A stretch of DNA of 64,000 nucleotides from Hypoxylon rubiginosum (lineage: Eukaryota > Ascomycota > Sordariomycetes > Xylariales > Hypoxylaceae). Numbering within the stretch: position 1 is the first letter of the stretch; every line of letters starts with the position of its first letter. Positions 10,111 through 24,800 of this stretch are shown here, in pieces. The notes under the pieces were generated by a model, which made no database searches, was not told the origin of the DNA, and worked only from the letters and a program-made list of their open reading frames with translations. Both the position numbers and the translations under genes were made by a program. The stretch lies in NCBI GenBank assembly GCA_902806565.1, contig CADCXA010000021.1, forward strand, positions 310,001 through 374,000. Reading direction: 5' to 3'.

Positions 10111-10197
10111 ACCGCCAAAGTGACAAAAGTGCCAAGTTCGCCAAATCTGCTAAACCTGCCAAACCTGTAAAATGAGCTAAAACCATAGTATATATAA
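10111..10197 (+). repeat. Left terminal inverted repeat (87 bp)
   Basis: Aligns gap-free to the reverse complement of 38888-38974 with 79 of 87 matches. Left/right differences are G/A at 10122, T/C at 10138, 10148 and 10151, G/A at 10174, C/T at 10183 and 10184, and G/A at 10188. The outer part is G+C-normal and carries four 9-bp GCCAAAYCT-like iterations (10131-10166). The inner 20 bp grade into the A+T block. Confidence 0.9.
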
Positions 10198-10356
10198 TTC
10201 CCATATTATATAAATATATTAGGTTCTTAATAAATTAATATATTTTATTAATTTAAATTATAAAAAATATATAATAATTAATTATAATTATATTTAAATT
10301 TAAAATTAAATTTATTATATTTATAAAATATTTATAATAATATTTAAATTATTATA

Positions 10357-10488
10357 AAATTATTATTAAATTATTATTAAATTATTATTAAATTATAATT
10401 AAGTTATTATTAAATTATAATTAAATTATTATTAAGTTATAGTTAAATTATTATTAAATTATAATTAAGTTATTATTAAATTATATTT
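10357..10488. repeat. 11-bp minisatellite, left subterminal array (12 units)
   Basis: Twelve perfectly phased 11-bp units of the AAATTATTATT type, with variants AAATTATAATT, AAGTTATTATT and AAGTTATAGTT. It starts 160 bp inside the left terminal repeat. The strict phase distinguishes it from ordinary A+T drift. Confidence 0.9.
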
Positions 10489-13400
10489 AAAGTTTAAATA
10501 AAAAATATATAATTTTTATAATTTAAATAAAAAATTTAATTTATTAGTATTAAAAAAAATATAAGCTAGGTTTATTTATATATAAAGTTTTAATATTAAA
10601 ATAATATAATAGTTTTTTAATTTATAGTTTTATTATTTAAATAATAAGTTTTATATATATATATAATTAAATTTAAAAATTATATATTAAAAAATTAATT
10701 AACTTTTTCTTATAATTTATATAGTTTATTAGTTAAAATAAATTAAAGTTTTTATTATAATTTTAAAGATTTATTTAAAAATAACTAATTATAAAAATTT
10801 AAAATTTTAAGATATAAATTTATAAATATAAATAAAATAATTATTATAAATAAATATTATTTATATTTAATTTATTTTTTATTTAAATAAGTGTTAAATA
10901 AAAAAAAATATTAAATATTATATAAAATATTATTATAAGATATTTTATTAATAAGAATATTAATATTATAAAATAATAATATTATTATAAAATTATTTAA
11001 ATAATAAAAAAAATTAAAATATTATTATATAAAAAGTAATAAACTTAATAATTATAAACGTTTTTATATATATAAAAATAATAAATAAAAAAGTTTATTA
11101 AATAAAAAAATTTATTATATTTACTTTTAATATTTTTAATAATATAAATATTTAATATTATTATTTTAAAAGTTATAACCTTTTAAATAATAAAAGTTAA
11201 GTTTTTATAATAAAACTTTAATTTTAATAAATATAAAAAACTTTTAAACTTATATATTAATATTATAATAACTAATATTTAAAAAACCTTAATTTTAAAA
11301 AAATTAATATAAATTATTATAAAAAATAAATTAATAATAATTTAAATAACATTTTAAATTTTATATATTAAATATAAGCTTATTAAAAAAAGTTTATAAA
11401 AATAATTAAATTATTATTATATATATTTTTATAGTTTAATTTATAAAATATTTAAAATATATTTAAAATAAGATTTTCTTTTTATAATTTAAAGTAAATA
11501 ATTTAATTATAGTTTTATATATAATATATTTTTAAAAAAGTTTATAAAAACTAGATTATTTTTACTTATTATAATGTTAAATATAATATAAAAAAAAACT
11601 TTTATTATAATAAACTAAAAAAAGTTATATAAGTTTTAAAAAACTAATAAAATTAAAACTTTTAATAAATAAAAATAATAATTTTTATTACCTAGTATTT
11701 ATTTATTTAATATTTATTTACTTAAATATATATCTAAGTATTAATATTTTAAATAATAAAATAATATTTAGTAAATTAAATAAATATTTATTTAAATAAA
11801 AAATAATTAATAATCGGAATAATTATTTTTATTATTTTAACGGTTTTATATTATAAGTATATATTTAAAAAATAAGTAATTTATAATTATTATAAAAAAT
11901 AATATATAAATTTTTAATATTTTTTAAATTTATTTTTTTATTTTTAAAATATTTAATAAATAACTATATAATTATATTTATTTTGTTTTTATTTATTTTT
12001 TTATTTTATTTAATTAAACTATATATTATATTATCTTATTATATAAAAACTTATTAAATATTAATACTGGTTTTTTTTTATCCTTTTTATATTATTTTAA
12101 ATAATCTTTTAAATTAATATATTTATTAAAATATAAATAATCCTTATTTTTAATAAATTTTAATAAATATTACGTTAATTATTTATTATAAATCCATTAT
12201 ATTTCTAAGGTTAAAAAACTATTAAAATCATATTTATATATTAACTTTTTTAGTTAATATATTAATTTTAATAATAAAAAATTAAAAATTAAATTTATAA
12301 TATAATTTTTTACCCTTATATTATTTAGGTTTATTTAAAGTTTATTAATATAACTAGTAATTTTACTTTTTTATCGTTTAATAATATAAGTATTTTATAA
12401 ATAAATATATTAAGTTACTTTTTATTATAATAGGTTTTTAAAAATAATATATATTATAATTTAAATATAAAGTTAATACTTTTTAAATAAATTTAAATTA
12501 TATAAACTTTTAAAATATTATTAATAATATAATATTAATATTAATATTTAATAGTATAAATATTAATTTATTTATAATTTAACGATTAATTATATTAATT
12601 TAAAAAAAAAGCTATTATTATTTAATTTTTATATTATATTAATTTATATAAAATTTATATAATTTTAAAATACATATGTTTTATAAGTATTTTATTTTTA
12701 TTTTATTTATAAATTATATAATTATTTAAAACCTAGTTTATATAACTAATTAATATTATATTTAAATTATAAAAAAAGTTTTAATTTTATAATTTATATA
12801 GGTTATTTAAAGTTAAAATCTTAATATAATAATTATTTTAAAATATTAATTAGTTATATTTATAAATAAACTATTAGATTTATTAATATTATATTATATA
12901 ATTTTATAAAAATAAATATTAATATTTATATAGATTTTAAATTTAATAAAATGAAGTTTTTAATATTTATTTATATTTTATAATTAATTTAGTTTTAAAA
13001 TTAAAAGAAGTTTTTATTTTTTATTATAATAAATTTTTTTTTAATTATATTAATAATTTATAACTTTTAAATATATTTAAATATATTTAAATTAAATTAT
13101 ATTTTTAAAAATAAGTTATTTTATAATTATATATATTAGTTTATATATTAATTTTTTTTTTATATTTATTAATATATTTAATTTAAGTTTATAATTATAA
13201 TAAAACTTAATTATATTATTTTTATATTATTTATATTTAATTAAATCGGTAACTTTTTATTTTATATTATTTTTTAAATAAATTTTAATAAAAAAATATA
13301 ACTTATATTAATTTTTTTAATAAATTATAAATAATTAAAAATAGTTTTATCGTGGAAATTTATATAAAAAAAATAGTTTTATATTTATTTTTTTATTTTC

Positions 13401-13604
13401 TTTTTATATTTTATTAAATTATATTATACCGTATCTTATTACGCCAGTTTATATTAAAAGAAATATAATATTAAATTAATATTAAAATATTTTTACGTTA
13501 AATAATTAATAATTTTAAAATAAAGTAACTTTATTTTAAAAAATATAAATATATTTATTTAAATATTATTAATATTAATTTCATTTTTATTAAACTTTTA
13601 TTAG

Positions 13605-14590
13605 TTTAAATATTATTAAAAGATTTATATATTTATATAAATATTATATTTTTATTAAAGTTTTTTAATAATTTTTTAATAAGATAATTAATTTTTTTAA
13701 TATTATTAAGTAATAATTTCCTTAAATTTAATAAAGTTATATTAAGTTAAATATTAATAAAAGGTTTATAAAATAATATAAATATAATAATTTTTATAAA
13801 ATTTTTAAAGAATTATAATTTTAAATAGTTAGTTTTTTTTATATTAATAAATAAAAATCTTTTTTTATTAATTAAAGTTATATTTAATTAAATATTACTT
13901 TAAGGTTTTTTAGTTAATATAAATATTATAGTTTTATTATAATTTCTAAAAAATTATATTTTTAAAAAATTAATTTTTTTAATATCATTAAATAAAAATA
14001 TTTTTAATTTAACCTAAATTATATTTAATTAAATATTATTTTAAGGTTTTTTAGTTAATAAAAATATTATATTTTTATTATAGTTTTTAAAAAATTATAT
14101 TTTTAAATAGTTAATTTTTCTGGTATTATTAAATAAAAATAAATTAAAATTTAATAAGATTATATTTATTTAAATGTTAATTAAAAGTTTATAAGTTAAT
14201 ATAAACGTTATATTTTTATTTAAGTTTTTAAATAATATTAAGTTTAAATAGTTTTTTTTTTTAGTATTATTAAGTGAGAATTTTTTTATATTTATTAAAA
14301 TTACCTTTATTTAAATATAGTTTAAAAGTTTATAAAATTATATAAATATTATATTTTTATTAAAACTTTTAAAAGATTTAAATTTTAGTTAGTTAATTTT
14401 AACGGTATTATTAAATAATAATTTCCTTAAGTTTATTAAAGTTATAATTACGTTTAAATAAATATTATTAAAAGGTTTATATATTAATATAAATGTTATA
14501 TTTTTATTAAAATTTTTAACGGATTTTATTTTAAAATAAATAGTTTTATTAATATTATTAAGTAATTTAACTTTTATATAATTAAAGAGT
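13605..14590. repeat. Tandem repeat of about 141 bp, about seven copies
   Basis: The anchor GATTTAT/GGTTTAT recurs at 13622, 13764, 13905, 14046, 14187, 14328 and 14475, giving spacings of 142, 141, 141, 141, 141 and 147. A second anchor (TTTTTATTA) recurs at 13649, 13791, 13931, 14072, 14213, 14354 and 14501. Some copies also share AATTTCCTTAA. The period is 47 x 3 bp, suggesting a repeat-containing protein gene before RIP. The protein family cannot be recovered. Confidence 0.75.
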
Positions 14591-17584
14591 AATAAAAAAT
14601 AATATATTAATATTTAAATTTTAAGTATTTTAAATATAAAATATTAGTTATATGTTAATAATATTAAATTATATATAAATTAATTTATTAATTATTTTAT
14701 TAAAAAACCTTATTTATTTTAATTTATTTTATATATTATATATTATTATTTGTTTTTTTTTATAAGTTATTTTTCACTTTTTATAAATATAAAACTTTAA
14801 AAAGATTTTAAGTTTTAACTAGTTTTTTTTTTTTTTTTTATATTAATTAAATTATTATAATAAATATAATAAATAATTATATAAATAATAATCACTAGAT
14901 TTTACCTTAGATTTTAAACAATATATAATATCTATAAAATGTTTTTTTAATAAAGTTTTTAATATTAAAAAACTTTTATATTAATATTAATAATATAATA
15001 AAGTGTATTTTATTAAATAATTTAAAAAAGTAAATAACTAAATATATAAAATTAATTATAGGAAATTTCCTTGGTGATTTATTAAGTTTAATTAATAAGT
15101 TAATATTTTTAAATAACTAATTTTAATATTTATAAAATAAAATAAAAACATTTTTAACGCGTGTTAAATTTATAAATTTAATTAATTTAAAAGATTAATT
15201 AAAAAATATAAGCGAGTTTTTATTTTATATTAATAAGTTTTTTATTAATATTAATTTTACGATTAAATATATAAAATAGTTTTTTAATATTACTATAAAT
15301 TAGTTTAAATTTTTTTACCGGTTTAAATAAATTTTTTTATTATTAGTTTTTTAAGAAATTAAAATAATGGATTTTTATTATTATTTTATTATTTTATAAC
15401 TTTTAAAAATTATATTTAAGGTTTTTAATAAAACTTTAAAATTTAAAAAATAATATATTAAATATTTTTATTAATTATTATTATATAATAAAAAGGAATT
15501 TTTTAAGTTTTAATAAATTAATATAATAAATTATTTTTAATTATATTAAAAAAGGTATTTTTAACGTATATTTAACATTAAAATATTTATTTATATTTTT
15601 AGTTATAATAAATAACTTATTTTAATATAAACTATTAAAAACTTTTTATTTAAAAAATTATAAACTAAAAATTTATTTTTTATTATAATATAAACGGAAT
15701 TTTTTTTAACGGCTTAAAATAAAAATATATTTTTTATTATAATAAAAGTAAAATTCTTATTAATAGTTTAAATTAAGTTATTACTTTTTTTTAATAATAA
15801 AAAACTTTTTTTATAGGTTTTTTAATATTATTTTTAAATTTATTTAATTAAGTTATATATTTTTAATTAGTTATAATTATATATATTAATTTTTATATAT
15901 TAATTTTTTATATATTTTTTAATTTATATTTAATTTATTTTAAAAGTTATTTAAATATTAATATGTTATATATATTATTATTAATTTATTAAAAAAATAA
16001 AATATTATATAATAATTTTATATTTAAAAAAAGTATTTTTATTTAAATAATTAATAAAATATAACTAATTAAAATAAGTAAAATTATTAACCGTCGATTT
16101 TTTAACTTTATTTTTTTAATTTTAAATATATATAATTTTTTATTTTTAATATAATAATTTTATAAATAAAAATATATAATTTAATAAATTATTATATAAT
16201 ATAAATAATTTAGTTATTTTTTAATTATAATAAGAAATTATTTATAAAGAAATATAAAAAAAAATAAAAAAAAGTAGTTATTATTTTTATTAAATTTTTT
16301 TAATTATATAATTACTGATTTTTTTATATTATATTTTTATTTATAATAACTTTAATATTTTTATTTTTTATAACGTTTTTATATTAAGATTATTATTTAA
16401 AAAATAATTAATAAATAATATTTAATAAATATAAATATTAATTAAATTATTTTTATAAAAATATTTATAAATTTTTTAATAAAGGTTTTTATTTAATATA
16501 TTTATATTATTATTTATAATTTTATATTACAGTTATTAATTAATAGAAAAAAAAATATAAATAATATATTATATTTAATATTTAGTTTAATATACTTATT
16601 ATTTTTTATATTATAAATAATATAAATAATATAGTTTATATAATAAGTTTAAATATATTTATATAACTTTTTATTAACTTATAAAAAAATAAAATAATTT
16701 AAAATACACTAGTTAAAAATATATTAATTAAAAATATATTAAATAAAAGTATATTATAATATAATTATTTTAAAAATTTTAATATTATTAATAAAAATAT
16801 TATATATATATTTAATATTTTAAAGAAAAAAATAGTTATATATAAAAAAATAAAATATTTAATATATAACTGGTTTTAAAGTTAAATAATTTTATAAGTA
16901 AAAATTATTTTTTATATTTTTTTTATTATAAAAACTAGTGAGAAAATATTATATATATTAGTTTATAAAATAATTAATAGTAAGTTCGTGTAATTTATAT
17001 AATTTTTTATTTAATTAATATATAGATTTTAATAAAATATTAAGTTTAGGTTTTTTTTAAAAATAATAATTAACTTATATATTATTAGTTTTATAATAAT
17101 ATTTATTATAAATTTAATTTTAAATTATTTTTTTATTTTTAAAAAGCTAGGTATTTTTAGTTTATTTAATATTTCTAAATTTAAATTAAAAAACGTTTTT
17201 ATATAATAGAATTTTCTAATTATAAATTAATAATATTTAATGATTTTTATAATAAAAATATAATATTTTAATTTAAAATAATAAATATAAAAAAGAAAAT
17301 TTTTAAAGCTTATATAATAATATATAAAAAAAAGTAAAAAACTTTAAAATAAATTATTATATAGTTACTAGTTTTAAATTTATTTTTATTAAAAATAAAG
17401 TAAGCTTTTTAAAATAAATAAAAATATTAAAAGTTTTTTATATTAAAGTTATTATTTATATTATTTTTTTATTAAAGAAAAAAACTTATTTTATTATTAA
17501 TTTTATATTATTAATAAATTTATAAATAAGTAAAAAAAGTAAAGAAAAAAATAAAGAAGAAAATAAAAAAAAAATAAAAAAGGA

Positions 17585-17692
17585 GGTAAAAAAAAAGGTA
17601 AAAAAAAAGGTAAAAAAAAAGGTAAAAAAAAAGGTAAAAAAAAAAGTAAAAAAGAAAGTAAAAGAAAAGATAAAAAAAAAGGTAAAAAAGGA
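17585..17692. repeat. 12-bp GGTAAAAAAAAA tandem repeat (9 phased units)
   Basis: GGT, or its variants AGT and GAT, recurs exactly every 12 bp at 17585, 17597, 17609, 17621, 17633, 17645, 17657, 17669 and 17681. In the plus frame each unit reads Gly-Lys-Lys-Lys, as expected for a lysine-rich tail whose Glu/Arg/Gly codons drifted to A. The overlapping minus-strand Phe/Leu/Pro frame is an artefact of this repeat. Confidence 0.8.
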
Positions 17693-20600
17693 AAAAACAT
17701 TTATTTATTTATAGTTAATAAAAGAATAAAATATAAGATTAAATATTTTTATTAAAAATTTATTTAAAAATATAAAACTATTTAACCGTTTATTAACCTT
17801 ATTAATTTAATTATAAATAACCGTTTTATAGTTAAATATAAAACTTTTATTATATTAAAAAATTAAACTTAATATAAAAACTTTTTTACGTTAATTAATT
17901 AAACTAATAATAGTTTATAATATAACCTGATTTTAAATTATAAATATAATATTTAATAATATTAAATATTAAGTTTTTTTTTAATATAATTATTTTATTT
18001 ATATATAAAAATATAATATAAAAAAAAATTACTAATTTATATTTATATATATTTATTAAACTTTTAAATATTAATAATTAAAATATATTTTCTTTTTAAT
18101 TTAATAAACTATTTTATTTATTATATAATAATATAAAGTATATTAATTTTATAAAATTATTAGTTTTATTTATATAAAATTTATATTATAACGGTAAATT
18201 ATTATATAATTTTTTGATTTAAAATAAAAAAAAATAACTATATTAATAAATATTAATTAATTTTAAAAATTAAAAATCTAAATTAATTTATATAGTATTT
18301 ATTTAAATTAAATATAATAAAAATGGTAATAAAAATAATAATAATAAAAATAACGGTAATAAATATAATAAGAATAGTGAAATTAAAAATAAAATAATTA
18401 AAAATAAAAAAATTAAATATAAAAAGATTAAAAATAAATAATTAATTAAAGCTAAGGCTTAGTTATAAAATTATTAATAAAAACTTGTTAAAAATTAACT
18501 TTTAATTTATATTTATATGGATAAGTTATATAGCTAGTTATTTAAAATATTATAATTTTATTTTTATTTTATTTTATTTTTTAGATTTTTTTTACTATGT
18601 TTTTTATTAAAAAAATATAGGTTTATTTAATTTATTTAAGTATTTAAAATATAATTTATTTAATGTTAAAATGGTAAAAATAATTAAAAAATTATATTAA
18701 GAATTATATATAAATATATAAAAAATAATATAAAAAATAATATATAAAATTATATAAAATAATATAATAAATAATATAAGCGATATTAAAATAAAGTTAT
18801 TTATAATAACTATAAAATAAATGTTTTTTAATTTATTTAAATCCTTTATTTATTACTTATAAATATTTATAAAAAATATAAAGTTTTAAATTATTTTTTT
18901 ATAACTTTTATAACTTTTAAGTATTTTTAAAAATATCTTTTTTTTTTTTTATAAATTAAGCTATATATTTTAAACTTAAAATAATTATTTTATATATTTA
19001 AATAAACTTTTTACGTTTAATAAAAAATGTGTTATAAAAATTTAAACTTAATAATTTAAAGAGATAATTAAATTTTATTTTTATAATAAATACTTTTAAT
19101 ATTAATAAATATAATATATATATATATATTTACCAGTTAAATTATTTATTATTAATATTATTTATAGAAAATTTTTAATTAAAATATTAATTTTTAACAC
19201 TTAAAAAAACTATAAATTAACAGTAAATATATTTACTTTATTATTTATTAAGCGTATTATATTATTTATATTTTTATTTATATTATATATTAAAACTTAA
19301 TTATTATTAATAGGAGGTATTGTTTTATTTATAATATTATTAATTATATTTCTAGTTTTTTAAAACGTGTATTTATTTATTTATTTAATACCGTGATTTT
19401 ATTTATAATATAATCGTTTAAAATTTAAAACTTATTTATTATATAATAGTTTATAATTTTAATATAAATATTTATAATTTTAATATAAGTGTTTATAATT
19501 TTAATATAATTATTTAAAACTTAAAACTTGTTTATTATATAATAATTTATAATTTTAAGTTTATTAATTAATTAATTATAACTTTAAATAAATATTATAT
19601 ATATTTATATTTTATATTTATATATTTAAAGCTTATATTTAACTATTTATAATATAAAACATATTTAAAATTTTATTATTTTATTATATAATAAATAAAT
19701 TAACGTATTTTATAAACTTTTATAATAAAATTTAATAATTATTTATTATAATAATAAAATTTAACTGGTTATTAATATTTATTATAAAAATAAAATAAAA
19801 AGAATATAAGTTTAATTTAAAATAAGATATTTAAAAAAAGAATTTATAATGTTAATTAAAAAAAAAAAAAGTTTTTATTATATTTTATATATTTATTTAA
19901 TAATTTAATTTAATATAAATATATAAATATAATTTAATAAAGTTATATTTTTTTATATATTTATTTTAATTTAATTAGTTACTTTTATTACTAAAAATAT
20001 AATAAATATTTTTTTATAATTTAAAAAATATAAAAATTATTTGTTTTTTACCATTAAAATCTTATAATCTATAAATTTTTTTTTTTTTTAAAATATATAT
20101 TAACATTTAAAATTTAACCAACTATATAAATATAATTTAAAAAACGTTATTATACGCGGGATTTTATATATATAATATAATATATTAAACATTATTATAA
20201 AATAAGTTATTTTTTAAAAAAAAAAAAAAGTTAATTAATTATTTTATAATTATATAAAAAATAAAAAATTTAAAAGGTATCTAGTAATTATAAATATATT
20301 ATTATAATATAAAAATATATGTTTAAAATAAAACCATTATTTTTAAATAAAACTTTTATTAATATATAATATTATTAAAAAAGTTTATAAAAAAAATAAA
20401 TATATTAATATATCCGTGATTTTATATACTTTTAAATTAATTAATCTTACTTTTTTTAGTTTTAATATAAAAAATAATATAAATATTTTTAATTAATTAA
20501 TACCGTAATAAGAAAAATAAATATATTAATAAAAGTTTAATTATTTAGTTTTTATTTTTAATAAAATTATAATTTTAATAAATACTAATTATTTTTATTT

Positions 20601-21140
20601 TTAACTTTAGGGTATTTTATTTTTTTTTATAGTTATATTAGTAAAAGATATTATATAATTATTAAATATTTTATATTTAAGTTTTATTATTTAGTTATAT
20701 TATTAATTTATTATATAACTTTATTTTTATTAAATTTTATTATATTTATTAACCTTTTTTAGTTTTTATAGGATTTTTTTAAGTATTTTTTTAGTTTTTT
20801 AATATTAATAACATTTTAATTAACTATTGTTTTTTTTATTTTATTTTATATTATTAATATAAAATAAGTTACCACGCTTATTTTATTAACTAGTTTAGCT
20901 TTTTAAATTTTTTATTATATTTTTTATTATTATAAAAACATTTAATTTTTATTTTTAAAAGTTATATTTTTAGTTTAAAGTATAAAAATCTATGTGTTTT
21001 TTAATATTTTATAATTTTAATATATAAAAGATTATAAGTATATATTTTATTTTAATTATACTTATAAAAATATTTTTTTTTATTAATTATAAAATTTTTT
21101 TAAACCGTAATTTTTTTATAATAAAAAAAAAATCTATTAC

Positions 21141-21345
21141 TTAAAAAATTATATAGTTTAAAAAATAAAAACGATTTATTTTCTTTAAAAAAATTATATA
21201 ATATATTAAAAAAGTTTAATTTATTTTTTATTAAAAAATTATATAGTTTAAATAAAATTAATTTATTTATTATAAAAAAACTAAATAAAACTAATTTATT
21301 TTTTAATAAAAGATTATATAATTTAAATAAGGTTAATTTATATCT
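21141..21345. repeat. 45-bp degenerate tandem repeat
   Basis: ATTATATA-type anchors followed by AATAAAA/AATTTATTT lie at 21148, 21193 and 21238 (45-bp steps), with a further related copy at 21313. The period is a multiple of 3. It is probably another coding-repeat relic inside the RIP block. Confidence 0.5.
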
Positions 21346-21783
21346 TATAAAAAAATTTTAACTAATTAAATTAACAATAAAACCTTAATTTTAAAAATTA
21401 AAAAAACTTTATAAAATATAAATAATTTAATATATAAGTTAAAAGTTAAATATTATTATATTAATATATATTAATATATATAAAATATATTATAATATTT
21501 TATTTTAATTTATTTAACTAAATTATATATTTTATTTTTTTAAATTTATAATGTTTTAAACATTTAAAATATTTATACTATGTTATTTAATATTATTTTA
21601 AAACGTTAATTTAGTTTTATCTTTTTTTTAAATATAAAAATATCCGATATATAATCTAAGGATAATATTTTTTTTAAAATTAATTTTATATTAATAAGTT
21701 TTTTTTTAATAATATCGTTTTTATTATTATTATTTAAATTAAACCAGGAATTAACTATCGTTTTATTATTATTTAAAAAAAGG

Positions 21784-21893
21784 TTATTTATTTTATTTAA
21801 ATATAATATATTTAATTTAAAGTTTAATAAAAGACTTTTTATTTTATTTAAATATAATATGTTTAATTTAAGGTTTAATAAAAGATTTTCTGT
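21784..21893. repeat. 51-bp tandem duplication
   Basis: Two close copies of a 51-bp unit start near 21791 and 21842 (TTTTATTTAAATATAATAT then TTTAATTTAA.GTTTAATAAAAGA). They differ mainly by transitions. The period is a multiple of 3. Confidence 0.7.
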
Positions 21894-24800
21894 TTTATTA
21901 TTTAATAATTATTTTTTTATTTTATTGTTTAATAATAAACTTTTTTTTATATTATTTAATAATATAATTAAAATTTAAAATACTAAATCTTTATTTTTTT
22001 AATATATTTTATTTTTTTAATATATTATAACTTTTAAATTTATTATAAAATAAACTAAATATATAAAAAAAGTATAAAAGTTTAATATAAATAAAACATT
22101 TAATATTTTTTTTTAATAATTAAAACTTAAATTTAATAATATTGTTTTTAACGATAAGTTTTTTAATAAAAATAATTATAATATACTAATAATAATTTTA
22201 AACGTTATTATAAAAACTAAATAAATATATAATTAATTTAAAAGGTTATTATTAAAAATATACTATAAAATAAAAACGATTAAATTTAAAAAAACAATAT
22301 TAATTAAAAAACTTATATTTAAAAAACTTAAGTTAAATAATAATTTAAATTAAATAAGTAATTAATAAAAAAAGTAAAATAAAAATATAAAAATAAATAT
22401 TATAATAAAAAAAGCTGTTATTTAAAAAGTTTATTAAAATATAATATTTAATAATTATATTTATATAAGTTAAAATTTAATTAAAAAAATTTTAAATTTA
22501 TTTATATTTAAACGCATTTTTCCTTTTTCCGATAAAGTTATTAAAAAAATATAATTTAATTTATAGAAACTTTTTATATTAATATTTAATATTATTTTAA
22601 AATTATTAATATATAAAGTTATAATATATATATTATAATTAAAGTTTAATAAAAACAATATATTTATATATATATTTATTAAAATTATATATAATAAAAA
22701 AGTTTTATTTATTTAGTTTTTTATAAAATTAAAAAGTAACGGTTTTAATAAATGTTTTATTAATTAAGTTAAAGAAAATTAAGTTATTATTAACTTAATA
22801 ATATATATTAATTTAATAAGGATATTTAATAATTAATTATAAAATATATTAAATATTAATAAATTTAAACTAAATATTATTATATTTAATTTTATTTTTA
22901 ATAAAATAAATACGCGCTTTTATATTATATAATAATAAATATAAAATAACGTTACTTTTTTTTATGTTTATTATATCGATATTTTTATTTTAATAAAAAA
23001 AAAAAAATATAAAAACCTACGTATAATAATTTTTAATATTATTTATTAAATAAAAAAGAAAAGTTATATTTTATTAACAGTTATTAATTATATAATAATA
23101 TTATAAATAATAACTAATATTTTATTAATATTATTTTTTTTATTATAACGTAAAAAATATTTTTATAAAAATAATTAAATATTTTAATTTTAATTTTTAT
23201 TAGTTTTAAATAAGCTTTTTACTTTATTATAAAATTTAACTTTTATAAAAAAACAGCCAGTAAAATATTTTTATAAAAATACGTAGGTATTTTAACTTTT
23301 ATTATTTATAAATAAATTATCTTATTTATTATAAAGTTTAACTTTTATTAAATTATAATTAATAAAACGTTCTTTTAAACGTTTATTAATATTTTTATTT
23401 TTAATGGTTAAAAATAAATTATATCGCTTATTATAAGGTTTAATTTTTATAAACCTAATAATATCACCGTTTAAATAATAAAAAAAACGTTTTTTTAAAA
23501 ATACACCGACGTTTTAATTTTAATTACTTATAAATAAAAAGTTAAATTTAATTACTATAAATAAATATTAAATATTTAACCGCTTATAAAATAAAATACT
23601 TTAAATATATAAATATAATTAAAAAACTTATAATAAAATTAAATAAAATAAAAGCTTTTTATAAATTAAATATTAAAATAATATATATTATAAAATTTTT
23701 AAAAGTTTTTATAGTTATTTTTATTAGCTTAATTTATTTATAATAAAATTATTTATAATAAGGTTATTTATATAAAAATAATTTATATTTAATATAATAT
23801 TTATTTTTAAATCTTTTATTAAATCTTTTTAATAAGTTATTTTAAAATAAATAAAAAATTAAAAAATTAAAATGTTATATTAAAATAATCTTTAATTAAT
23901 TAAAATAAATTGTTTTTTTCTTTCTTTTTTTTTAATTTTTCCTCTTTTTTTTTTCTTTAATTATTATAAAAAATAATATTAACGTTAATAATAAAAGTAT
24001 TATTTATAATAAAAACATATTTAAAATAACTATTTATTAAAAAAATAGAATTTATAATACCTTATTAATCTTTAATAATTAATAATATTATAATATTTTT
24101 TTAATATAAATAAGGTATTTATAATAATTTTAATAAAATATATTAACTTTTATTTTTTTTATAATATTAATATATTTATAATTTATTTTTACTAATTATA
24201 TATTTATTTAAATTTTTTTTTATTAGTATTTAATATATTATCTATTAATAATAAATAATTAAATAAAAATAATACCTTTTTATAACTTATTATAATAAAG
24301 TTTTTTTAGTTTATAATATATATAATTATTAATTTAAATTATTATTTTATTTTTATTAAAATGTTAAATATTTAATTATAATTATAATATTAATTAATTA
24401 AAATAAATATATAAAATACTGGTATTTATTTATAATTATAATATACCACTTTTTTATAAAAAAACTACTATTTATAATAATTATATATAAAAACTATTTT
24501 TTATATATTTTTTTATAATTAAAATTAATTAAAATTATAATTAAAATTATTATTATTAATTACGCCGTTTAAAACCTTTTTATCTCCTTATAATTAAAAA
24601 GCTTTTTAAATCGTAATATACTTTTTTTAAAATAACTATTATTTTTTTTAATGGAATTGTTTTTTTTATTATTACTTTTTTTTTTTTTTATATATTTAAC
24701 GTAACTTTTTATTATAAATATTACTTATTTAAATTAAAGAAAATAATTAATTATAAAAAAAAAAAAAGAAATATTAATAATTAAATATATAAAATTAATT

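Noticed and set aside
17503..17700. Minus-strand 65-codon Phe/Leu/Pro-rich frame that could pass as a membrane peptide
   Set aside because: It is the reverse reading of a 12-bp GGT-poly(A) repeat in a RIP-mutated block. There is no promoter or homologue, and the composition is forced by the repeat.
22470..22658. Minus-strand 62-codon frame in the A+T block
   Set aside because: Composed of Ile/Asn/Lys/Phe/Tyr as expected from random A+T sequence. No domain or context supports it.
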